Source: an uncultured bacterium
GTDB lineage: Bacteria; Patescibacteriota; Gracilibacteria; BD1-5; UBA6164
Direction: 5' to 3'
DNA: 9,123 nucleotides
Assembly (NCBI GenBank): GCA_947311335.1
Contig: CAMZKR010000046.1
Span: forward strand, 1-9,123
In this document: positions 1-6,886 of the stretch, piece after piece
Layout of the letters: every line of letters begins with the position of its first letter
How positions within the stretch are numbered: the stretch's first letter is position 1
The notes under the pieces: generated by a model
Database searches by the model: none
What the model was told of the DNA's origin: nothing
What the model saw: the letters and a program-made list of their open reading frames with translations, nothing else
Program-made: the position numbers and the translations under genes

Positions 1-43
1 TATTTTTATATTATTTTAAGATAATATTTATTAATATTTTAAT

Positions 44-496
44 ATGTTTGATTTTTTAAAACTACTTACAAAAAGACCAAGTGATAATTTTATTAGATTA
101 TGAAGAATTATTTTTGGTTTAATACTAATTTTATCAATATATTATAACCTAATTTATCAATGAGATAATATAGATGATATTATTTTTGGAACAAAATTAA
201 CTAATCAAAATATAATTTATATAAAGTATGTTTTACTATGTATTTGAATTATTCCAATAATAATGGGGGTTTTTAATTTATGTATACTTAAAAGTAAATA
301 TATAAGGATTATACAAATATTATTTTGAATATTTCTTTTTTTTATATCAAGTCTGATTAAAGAAAGTCCTAATTTAGATATTGATGTTTTACTTATAATT
401 ATGGGAATATTACCTCTTATTGCATGAATTACTTGAAAATGTATTACAAAAAAATGTCTTAGATATAAACAAAAGATTACAAAAATAAGAGTTTAA
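44..496 (+). CDS. Small four-helix membrane protein, DUF2892-like C-terminus, function unknown
   Basis: Reading TGA as Gly gives a 150-residue protein that starts at the first ATG after an in-frame TAA (17-19). It begins MFDFLKLLTKRPSDNFIRLG and has about four hydrophobic segments, near residues 20-37, 57-82, 87-106 and 112-131, followed by a basic tail (KKCLRYKQKITK). The last helix ends PLIAGITGKC, which resembles the tail of small YgaP/DUF2892-type inner-membrane proteins, where a TG-x-C motif closes the final helix. That match is weak and from memory. There is no catalytic motif, so I assign no function. Internal TGA codons include G20, G40 and G68. No Shine-Dalgarno sequence precedes the start. 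The gene converges on the HisRS-like gene and shares its terminator. Confidence 0.8.
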
Positions 497-527
497 AAAA
501 ATAGAAGCAATTGCTTCTATTTTTTTA
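494..527. terminator. Bidirectional intrinsic terminator built from both stop codons
   Basis: This is a perfect 34-bp palindrome centred between 510 and 511, with core ATAGAAGCAATTGCTTCTAT flanked by an A-run and a T-run. On either strand the hairpin is followed by a U tract, as expected for rho-independent termination in both directions. Its left end (494-496) is the TAA of the upstream (+) gene. Its right end (525-527) is the TAA of the convergent (-) gene. Confidence 0.85.
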
Positions 528-1829
528 TTCCTTTATAAGATCTTTTATTGGTGAATAAAAGTCTAATTTATTTTTTCATATTTTATTTATAATATAATCT
601 ATTAATTCGTCTTTTCTTATTTCTTCTTGAGTTCATTCAGTAGTATCTCTTACTTGAAAAATTCAATTTCTAGCTTCCATTATTCATACCATAACAACAA
701 ACTCTGCTCAAATCCTTTGAGCTTTTAATATCTGCTCTTTCATTGAGGGGGTTCAAAGAGAAACTAAAGTATTTATTCAAGCTTTCCTTGCCTTTAAGCT
801 AAGTGGTAAAACTACTTTTTTAGCTTCCTCTCAAAGTTGAACAAAATAAAGAACTGTCTTATCTTTATTTTTAAGTTTAATTTTATTTTCTTTAAGTGCT
901 GAAATTATATTAATAATACTTGCCTTAAATCATGAAGCAGGTGTTTCCTTCTCTAATCAAATTTTTTTTGATAAAGAATTGTATCTTCATCAGTATATTA
1001 AAGGTTCTCCGTTACTGATTGTTTCTATTTGCCATATAGTACTATCATAATAATTTTCTTTTAAAATAAATGTATTATCTTCTTTATACTTTAAATTTAA
1101 AATATTTAAATATTCTTTTACTTTTAAATAATGATTTTTTGAATCTTTTTTTAAAAACTTTATTATACTTGGGGCATTTTTAGCTAATATTATTTCATCT
1201 TCATTATTTGAATTAAAAATAGATAATGGATTTTTATTAAAATCTTCTAAAGTTTCTTCTGATAATATATGTTTTTTATTTTCATAAAAACTACTTAATT
1301 CTCATAAATACTTTTCCATTTCTTTTTCATTTCATAAAGTATTAATTTTTAGCTTTATATTATCTCAAAGTCAAATTGCATTAAGTACTTCATATGCCAT
1401 AAACATAAGTTGAGAATCTAAAATAGGATCTTTTTCTCAAATAATCTCACATCATATTTCATGAAATTCTTTTTCTTTTAAGGTTTTGTCTAAATATTTA
1501 TCCATATAATATAAATATATGGGTTGTATTTGTTCCTCAAGTTCTTCAGTTATATAAGATCTTATTATTCAAATTGTAGCATTAGATGAAAGAGAAACTT
1601 TTCATAATAAGCTATCCTTAAAAGAAAATAACTCTTTTAGTAAATTATCGTTATTTAAAAAAGCCTTTTCAAATAACTGTGTATTTTCTAATATTGGTGT
1701 AGATATTCTTCTAAATCAATTTTTACGAAATTCGTGACGAAATACTTTTTTCAAAAAAGTATAATATTTATGATCATCTGGATATAAATCTCTCATTCAT
1801 TTTAATATATTTACATTCTCTGTATTCAT
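525..1829 (-). CDS. Histidyl-tRNA synthetase-like protein with degenerate catalytic motifs
   Basis: The 434-residue protein is about the length of bacterial HisRS (E. coli 424) and is collinear with it. It has an N-terminal class II entry (KGMRDLYPDD, 10-19), GFRRISTPILE (38-48), FHEIGCEIIG (122-131), an insertion domain (INTLG 162-166; NPLSIFNSNN 200-209), GGRYNSL (280-286), TPASGF (296-301), and a C-terminal anticodon-binding domain (about 325-434). The catalytic signatures are changed. The LRPEGT motif reads LSSNAT (80-85). The motif 2 FR position is M109-D110. The Arg of RGLDYY is replaced in LKENYY (256-261). The motif 3 Arg is N307. It is therefore unlikely to aminoacylate tRNA. HisZ, the HisG regulatory subunit, is a related non-catalytic paralogue but usually lacks the anticodon domain kept here. 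The fold is well supported; the function is open. The start is the first ATG before KGMRDLYP, and TGA encodes both glycines of GGRY. Confidence 0.87.
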
Positions 1830-1892
1830 AAATTTTATTAATAATAAAATAATATATTTGAAAAAAATATTTAAAAATATAAGTGCTATATG

Positions 1893-1909
1893 TACTATAT
1901 AATATAGTA
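1893..1909. repeat. Short dyad TACTATAT-A-ATATAGTA
   Basis: A perfect 8-bp inverted repeat with a one-base centre sits near the middle of the divergent intergenic region. It could be an operator for a regulator of either gene. In sequence this AT-rich such dyads also arise by chance, so the call is tentative. Confidence 0.3.
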
Positions 1910-1968
1910 TATAAATATATATATTTATTTCAAAGTTTGTTTTTCGTATTTTTTTTGTTAATATAAAT

Positions 1969-1974
1969 TATAAT
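1969..1974 (+). promoter_or_regulatory. TATAAT -10 box for the PAP2-murG operon
   Basis: An exact consensus -10 hexamer lies 22 nt upstream of the PAP2 ATG, implying a 5' leader of roughly 15 nt. The 17-18 bp upstream position has no recognisable -35 (GTATTT or similar). The box was found by eye in AT-rich DNA, so moderate trust only. Confidence 0.4.
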
Positions 1975-1996
1975 ATAAACTACTTAAAAAATAAAA

Positions 1997-2584
1997 ATGT
2001 TTTTTGAAATAAATAAAAGTGTTCTAATAGCTTTAAATAGTCTAACTAATTATAAAATAATTGAAAAACTAATTTTTATATTTTCTGATTTACCTATTTT
2101 CTTTATTCCTATATTTCTTATTTATATGTGGATAAAATATTCTTTAGAGAAAAAAGAAAAAGAAAAGAAGTATTTATTATTAATTTTTTATTCAATTATT
2201 ATAGCAATAATATTAACCATTATTATACAAAATATAATTCATATTGATAGACCTGAAAACTATTTAGAGAAAAGTTGAAAATTAATTTTAAAACATCTTC
2301 CAGATGCTAGTTTTCCATCTGATCATGCTAGCGTAAGTTTTTCATTTTTATTTGCTTTATTTTTTAGTAATTATAAAAAAGTTTGATATTTTATTTTTCC
2401 AATATTTATAATTATGATTTTATCAAGAGTGATAGCTTGAATACATTGGCCATTTGATGTTATTGTATGAATATTTATAGGTTTTATATGAAGCTTTTTT
2501 ACTTTTCATTTTCTGAAAAAAATAAAACTTGTAAAAAATACAAATCTTTTCATAATAAAAATCATGAAATATATAAAATTATAA
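1997..2584 (+). CDS. PAP2-family undecaprenyl-diphosphatase (BcrC-like)
   Basis: This 195-residue membrane phosphatase shows the three PAP2 signatures: IDRP (83-86), SFPSDHAS (105-112) and SRVIAGIHWPFDV (143-155). H110 and H150 are the expected catalytic histidines and D154 the supporting acid. The stretch LKHLPDASFPSDHA closely resembles BcrC of Bacillus, which dephosphorylates undecaprenyl diphosphate to recycle the lipid carrier for peptidoglycan. Hydrophobic segments lie near 24-46, 59-80, 113-124, 130-149 and 155-172. The lysine usual in the first motif (K-x6-RP) appears to be Gln78, or the motif is shifted. Under the standard code the frame would stop at 2276-2278; that TGA is Gly94. 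The gene is 9 bp from murG and in the same frame, separated by one TAA. This pairing strengthens the cell-wall assignment over general lipid phosphatase activity. Confidence 0.93.
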
Positions 2585-2593
2585 ATTTTTATT

Positions 2594-3640
2594 ATGAAAA
2601 AAAGGAAAATAATTGCATTGACATGATGATGAACATGAGGTCATGTATTTCCTTTATTATCATTATATAACTATTTAAAAGAAAAAAATAAATATAATTT
2701 TATGTGGTTTGGAGAAGAAGATTCTTTAGAAGAAGAAATATCAAGAAGAAATTCTGTTCCTTTTTATCATATACCATCATGAAAAATAAGAAGATATTTT
2801 GATTATAGAAACATTTATGAACCATTAAAAAATCTTACAGGAATAATATATTGAATATATTATATATTTAAGTATAAAATAGATATTGTTTTTTCTAAGT
2901 GAGGTTATGTTTCTTTACCTTTATGTATAGCTGCAAAAATATTAAGAAAAAAAATTTACATTCACGAATCAGATATAAAAATTTGAATTTCTAATAAAAT
3001 AATATGACTAGTAGCAGATAAAATTTTTTATACTTTTCCCAATAAAAAAATTGATAATAAAAAACATTTTATATCTGGACAAATACTTAATCCTGAATTA
3101 ATAGATTATCTTACTACTTTAAATGTAGTAGAAAATAAAGAACTTACAGTGATGGTGTCATGTTGAAGTCAATGATCAAGAAAAATATTTAAAAATTTAC
3201 TAAAAATATTACCTAGTCTTGAAGATATAAAATTCCATATAATTCTTTGAGATAAAAATATGAATTTTAGAAAAAAATTCAAAAAATTTCCAAATACTAT
3301 TGTTCATGATTTTATAACCCAAAAAAGACTTTGAAAAATACTTAAAGATATAGATATTGCTATATCTAGATGATGAGCAACTACTTTGTGGGAATTATAT
3401 TATTTTTGAATACACACATTAATTATTCCTTTAAAAAATAGTGCATGAAATCATCAACAAAAAAATGCAGAATTTTTCAAAGAAAATTTTTGAAGTGATA
3501 TTTTAGATGAAAATAATGAATTGGATTTAAAAATACTAAAAAAACTAAAAAAATATAAAAAATTCCGCAAATGATGATTAAATTTAGAATGATTTTTTGA
3601 CTGATTAAAAAAAGTAAAAAAAGAATTGAAAAAATATTAA
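2594..3640 (+). CDS. murG: MurG, lipid II-forming GlcNAc transferase
   Basis: The 348-residue protein (E. coli MurG is 355) transfers GlcNAc from UDP-GlcNAc to lipid I at the inner face of the membrane, making lipid II. The N-domain has the glycine-rich loop LTGGGTGGHVFP (9-20) and FSKGGYVSLP (100-109). It also has HESD (124-127), in place of the usual HExN. The C-domain has SCGSQGSRK (189-197), the UDP-GlcNAc site SRGGATTLWEL (258-268, with E267) and NHQQKNAEF (286-294). The first loop is written with TGA for four of its five glycines, strong evidence for UGA = Gly. The C-terminus is highly lysine-rich, which could aid membrane binding (inference). The start at 2594 gives the normal short lead (MKKRKIIAL) into the loop. 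No Shine-Dalgarno sequence is seen, so translation may be coupled to the PAP2 gene 9 bp upstream. Confidence 0.97.
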
Positions 3641-3776
3641 AAATACTTTTTCATATATATCATAGTAAATATAATACAAACTAAATAAAAAAATAAGTTT
3701 TTTTTGCATAATAAATAAATAAATGCTATTATTTATTAACTATATAAGTTTATTTATTTATTTAACAAAAATTAAA
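3641..3776. other. AT-rich spacer between murG and the phosphate permease
   Basis: No gene is visible. The stretch holds an A-run/T-run (about 3685-3705) that is not a clear terminator hairpin, and the TAAA/TTTA inverted repeat listed separately. A TATAAG box (3743-3748) lies 28 nt before the permease ATG without a good -35, so it is unclear whether the permease has its own promoter or is read from the murG transcript. Confidence 0.4.
3710..3762. repeat. TAAA/TTTA inverted repeat upstream of the PiT gene
   Basis: Three tandem TAAA units (left arm 3710-3723) face four TTTA units (right arm 3749-3762). They pair perfectly over 14 bp with a 25-nt loop. The left arm could instead pair with the internal ATTATTTATT (3727-3736), so two exclusive hairpins are possible. 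This may be an attenuator-like or terminator element, or simple low-complexity drift. Confidence 0.4.
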
Positions 3777-5189
3777 ATGCTTTCCTGAAATATCTTATCA
3801 AAAAGAAAACAAAAAGTTTCTTTATTAATCAATATATTATGACCACTTATAATTGTTATATCTATTGTTATATGGATGTTATTTTTTAAAGATTGAGAAT
3901 TTCATTTATTTCTTATGATTTCTGCTATATTATGATTATATATGGCAATGAATATATGAGCAAATGATGTTGCTAATAATATGTGACCGGCTGTATGATC
4001 AAAAGCTTTAACCTTAGCTTGAGCAATAATAATAGCTGCTATATTTGAAGCATCATGAGCTATAATAGCAGGTTGAGATGTAGTCGACACAATAAAAGGA
4101 TGAATAATAAATGCTAATCTATTTAATTGAAATGAAGCAAAACTATTAAATATAATGATGGCAACTTTGCTCGGGTCTGCATTATGGATAAATATAGCAA
4201 CTTATGTTAAAGCTCCAGTATCTGCTACACATTCTATAATTGGTTGATTAATGTGAGCATGAATAACAGCTACTTTATCATTTAAAGTTGTTGTATGGAG
4301 TAAAATATGAGCTATTGTTGCATCTTGGATTATTTCTCCACTTATGTGATGAATAATTGCTGTTATATTAGTAATATCAATAAATAAAACTATACTCAAC
4401 AAAAAACAAAGATGAGAAGCTGCAAAAAAATGGGTTCCTTTTTTTGTAAGTCTAATGTGAACTGTTTTCTGAGTATATTTATTATTAAAATGATTGAAAC
4501 CACTTATTAAATCTAATGAAGCACTAAAGTGAATTATAACAAATAATTTTGCTTTAATTATATGAATTTGAATTTGAATTCTTACATATATATTTTTATC
4601 AATACATTATAGAAGAAAATCAGCTTTCTTTAAAAATTCAAAAAAGTTTATAAATAAATTATTTAATGTTCCTTTAATTTTCGCTATTGCCTTATTATCA
4701 TTTGCTCATTGATCAAATGATGTAGCAAATGCTATATGACCTTTAGCTGCAATAAATGATATGATATGAAATCAAGTTATTTCTACAAAAAATATTGGAG
4801 TTCCTTTTTGGATAATGTTTATATGATGAATATGAATAGCTAGTTGACTTGCTATATTTTGATGAAGACTTATTAAAACTGTTGGGTGAGAAATTACAAA
4901 ATTAAATCAAATTAGAGCATTTTCTGTAGCTCTATCTGCTGCAATAACTGTTCTTTTAGCTAGTCATCTTGGTTTACCCGTAAGTTCAACACATATTGCT
5001 ATAGGATGAGTGTTTTGAGTATGAATACTTAGAGAAAGACTAAAGAGGCTTGAAGGAAGTGAAAAGATTTATATTCAAAAATGAATTATAAAACGTATTG
5101 TTCTTGCTTGGCTTATAACTTTACCTGTATCTTGAATTATATCATGAATTGTATTTCTTTCACTTAATAAATTTTTACCTTTAATATAA
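3777..5189 (+). CDS. pit: PiT-family inorganic phosphate transporter
   Basis: The 470-residue integral membrane protein belongs to the PiT/PHO4 family, which brings in phosphate with protons or sodium, often as a metal-phosphate complex. The internal two-fold repeat is clear. The first half has MNIGANDVANNMGPAVGSKA (58-77) and PVSATHSIIGGLMGAG (147-162). The second half has FAHGSNDVANAIGPLAA (309-325) and PVSSTHIAIGGVFGVG (401-416). About ten hydrophobic segments flank a basic cytoplasmic-looking loop (about 279-295). Dozens of TGA codons fall on family-conserved glycines, such as GA of GANDVAN and HGS of the second repeat. No PhoU-like accessory gene, a common partner of PiT permeases, is adjacent. 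A likely terminator follows, so the VTC gene downstream is probably transcribed separately. The start is the first ATG and gives a short basic N-terminus before the first helix. Confidence 0.96.
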
Positions 5190-5237
5190 AACATTGCTAA
5201 AAATAATAAACAAATAGAAAATATTGATTTTTTTTAT

Positions 5238-5275
5238 AAAAATAGAGTGTAAATAAAAAACATTCTATTTTTTTT
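5238..5275 (+). terminator. Intrinsic terminator after the PiT gene
   Basis: The stem AAAAATAGAGTGT (5238-5250) pairs with ACATTCTATTTTT (5260-5272), with one G-T wobble and a 9-nt A-rich loop. A T-run follows. It lies about 50 bp after the PiT stop and separates that transcript from the VTC gene promoter. Confidence 0.8.
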
Positions 5276-5334
5276 ATTTACTCAACATTATTTAAATTAT
5301 TCAAGTAGTTTTTAAAAAAAATCTAGAACTTTTT

Positions 5335-5363
5335 TTGACCTGATATTTTTGATATGTTAATAT
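5335..5363 (+). promoter_or_regulatory. Sigma70-like promoter of the VTC-domain gene
   Basis: TTGACC (5335-5340) and TAATAT (5358-5363) are separated by exactly 17 bp, each five of six to consensus. The -10 lies 35 nt before the ATG. A second, exact TATAAT (5369-5374) lies 24 nt before the ATG but has no matching -35. This is the best promoter in the window. Confidence 0.65.
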
Positions 5364-5398
5364 TTTAATATAATATTTATTTATAAAACAAAAACAAA

Positions 5399-6184
5399 AT
5401 GAGTGACAATTTAAATAATCAATTGAAAGGAGAATTTTCTTCTATATCATTAAGTGAGTTAAATGCAAGTGCTAGTTTCTTAAATAGAATAGATACTAAA
5501 TTTTTAGTAACAGAAAAAAAGTTTAATAAAATCTTAAAAGATTTAAAGAAAGATTTTTATGTACTTGAAATTAATTGAAAAAATACTTTTGAATATGATA
5601 GTATTTATATGGATACTGAAGATTATATGTTTTATTTACAACATCAAGCTAAGGAAAAATCTAGGACAAAAATTAGAACTAGATTATATGTAGATTCATG
5701 ATTAAGTTTTTTTGAATATAAACAAAAAGAAAAAAAAGTAACAAGAAAATTTAGATATGAATTTCCAAATAATGAACATTGAAAAATGACAAAATGAAAA
5801 ACTAGATTCTACGAATGAATACATATGAGTTTTTATTGATCATCAAATCCTCCAAAATTGTCTCCATCTCTTAAAACTCATTATAATAGATTAACTCTTT
5901 GTTCAAAAGATAATTCAGAAAGATTAACAGTTGATTTTAATATCGAAGTAGAAAATTTAAGAAAAGACTGAAAAAAATATAAAATGGAGAATTTAGTTAT
6001 TATAGAAAGTAAAACAACATCAAAGAATTGTTTAAGTCATGAGGTTATGGAAAAAGCTTGAATTGAAAAAGCTTCTCATTGTAGTAAATATTGTCTTTGA
6101 ATGTATTACACATGAGTAAAAAATTTTTCTTGAATATTTAAAAAAACTATTAAGAAAATAAATAAGATATGAAGTAAAAAGTAA
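5399..6184 (+). CDS. VTC-domain (polyphosphate polymerase-type) triphosphate tunnel protein
   Basis: The 261-residue protein matches the VTC domain, whose yeast member Vtc4 builds polyphosphate from ATP inside a charged beta-barrel tunnel. Seen in order: ISLSELNASASFLNRIDTKF (16-35), YDSIYMDTEDYMFYLQH (66-82), TKIRTRLY (90-97), FFEYKQKEKK (104-113), HYNRLTL (161-167), RLTVDFNIE (175-183), VIIESKTTS (200-208) and SKYCLGMYY (229-237). The expected tunnel residues are present: K34, R93, R95, K108, R164, E203, K205 and K230. There is no SPX sensor domain and no membrane helix. The tail (240-261) is basic and amphipathic and could touch membrane or polyphosphate. Many bacterial VTC proteins sit beside a DUF4956 membrane protein, which is absent here; a phosphate permease lies upstream instead. 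Polymerase activity is inferred from family and residues. Confidence 0.9.
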
Positions 6185-6192
6185 ATTAATAT

Positions 6193-6243
6193 AACATATT
6201 AAAAAATACTAAATTTAATAAATTTAGTATTTTTTAATATGTT
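6193..6243. terminator. 51-bp palindrome, bidirectional terminator between VTC and CYTH genes
   Basis: A perfect 25-bp inverted repeat surrounds a single central base (A6218). Each arm carries a run of six A or T, so RNA from either strand can fold into a long hairpin with a U-rich arm. It starts 8 nt after the VTC stop and ends 11 nt from the CYTH stop, placing it exactly where a shared terminator of convergent genes belongs. Confidence 0.8.
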
Positions 6244-6254
6244 TAGTATCTTTA

Positions 6255-6812
6255 TTAATTTATCAATGAATAATCTTGTCAATAATGTTTAAATAAAGAT
6301 CTTGATCAAAATAATTTTTGTTCATTAAGTTCAAGTCAAAGTTTTTTAATCCGATTTTGTATATCTTCATTATTATTAGCTTCTATTTCCAAAAGTGGTG
6401 GAATTAAATTTTTATTGTCTCATATATAATAATCGTCTATATCGAATTCAATTCAATTATGGTTATAGGAAATTCTATATTTCTTTTTTTCTCTTGTTTT
6501 TTGCATTCAATACTTTTCAAGTACTTTTGAAAAACTTCCTACATCTGTTATCTCTGTTTCATGTTCATCTTTAGCATTTACTCATTCAACTTTTTTTATC
6601 TTTTTTCTTTTTCTTTTTATAGTATAAAGATGGGTTTTTCATTTTTGTCTCACTCTAAACATTCTTTTTTCTCATTCCATTTTATCTCAAGGAAAATCAT
6701 AATACACATCATGAATAAATCATTCAAAAGTTTTTTTAGCTCATAAATCTTCTAATTTTTTACAAACCTCTTTAGTATTAATGTCTAAAACTTTTATCTC
6801 TTTCTCTAACAT
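6255..6812 (-). CDS. CYTH-domain triphosphate tunnel protein (possible inorganic triphosphatase)
   Basis: The 185-residue protein begins with the CYTH hallmark ExExK (MLEKEIKV, E3, E5, K7). It continues with the paired charged strands of the tunnel: FRVRQ (52-56), TIKRKRK (64-70), HETEIT (84-89), KYRISY (111-116), EFDIDDY (122-128) and LLEIEAN (140-146). CYTH proteins include class IV adenylate cyclases, thiamine triphosphatases and inorganic tripolyphosphatases. The sequence alone cannot choose, but the neighbouring VTC polymerase and phosphate permease favour inorganic triphosphate or polyphosphate. Residue 154 is encoded by CGG, which may be Trp rather than Arg in this lineage. The gene is codirectional with pnp, 74 bp downstream of it, with a possible promoter of its own in the gap. 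The start is the only ATG that keeps the ExExK strand at the N-terminus. Confidence 0.92.
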
Positions 6813-6827
6813 AAGTTATTAATATTT

Positions 6828-6866
6828 AAATAATATTTATATTATTATACCATATAAATATTATTT
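6828..6866. repeat. 15-bp stem hairpin between pnp and the CYTH gene
   Basis: AAATAATATTTATAT (6828-6842) is perfectly complementary to 6852-6866, with a 9-base loop. It follows the pnp stop by about 20 nt on the minus strand. The downstream tail is not a clean U tract. It may act as a pnp terminator or as a 3'-end stabilising structure; the loop also holds a -10 box for the next gene. Confidence 0.5.
6844..6852 (-). promoter_or_regulatory. Extended -10 (TGGTATAAT) for the CYTH gene
   Basis: On the minus strand an exact TATAAT (6849-6844) is preceded by TGG, fitting the TGn extended -10. TTTAGA, 17 bp upstream, matches the -35 consensus at four of six bases. The box lies 31 nt before the CYTH ATG and inside the hairpin loop, so terminator and promoter would overlap. 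Confidence 0.45.
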
Positions 6867-6886
6867 TCTAAAATTATTTAATTATT

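Larger units (their letters stand above)
1830..1996. promoter_or_regulatory. Divergent intergenic region, promoters for both flanking genes
   Basis: This AT-only-looking spacer separates the start of the HisRS-like gene (-) from the start of the PAP2 gene (+), so it should hold both promoters. On the minus strand TATATT (1851-1856) or TATTAT (1849-1854) lies 19-21 nt before the ATG. On the plus strand TATAAT (1969-1974) lies 22 nt before the ATG. I found no convincing -35 box for either. No Shine-Dalgarno sequence is visible at either start. Confidence 0.4.

Noticed and set aside
1997..2278. A 93-residue ORF ending at TGA 2276-2278
   Set aside because: The TGA is a glycine codon. The frame continues through the PAP2 motifs to TAA at 2582-2584, so this is a truncated view of one gene.
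2467..2670. A 67-residue plus-strand ORF over the PAP2-murG junction
   Set aside because: It is in a different frame from both genes, overlaps the PAP2 C-terminus and the MurG N-terminus, and has no recognisable features.
3902..4402. Two minus-strand ORFs (3902-4090 and 4202-4402)
   Set aside because: Both are antisense shadows inside the PiT gene, whose family motifs are unmistakable on the plus strand. Runs of TGA on the plus strand appear as TCA (Ser/His-rich noise) on the minus strand.
5426..5432. AAAGGAG-like Shine-Dalgarno sequence inside the VTC gene
   Set aside because: No ATG, GTG or TTG start follows at the right distance, and the conserved VTC N-terminus (ISLSELN) begins immediately after it. 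It is part of the coding sequence.
6561..6746. A 61-residue plus-strand ORF rich in Phe and Ser
   Set aside because: It is the antisense of the lysine-rich strands of the CYTH gene. The low-complexity F/S/I composition is the reflection of AAA/AGA codons.
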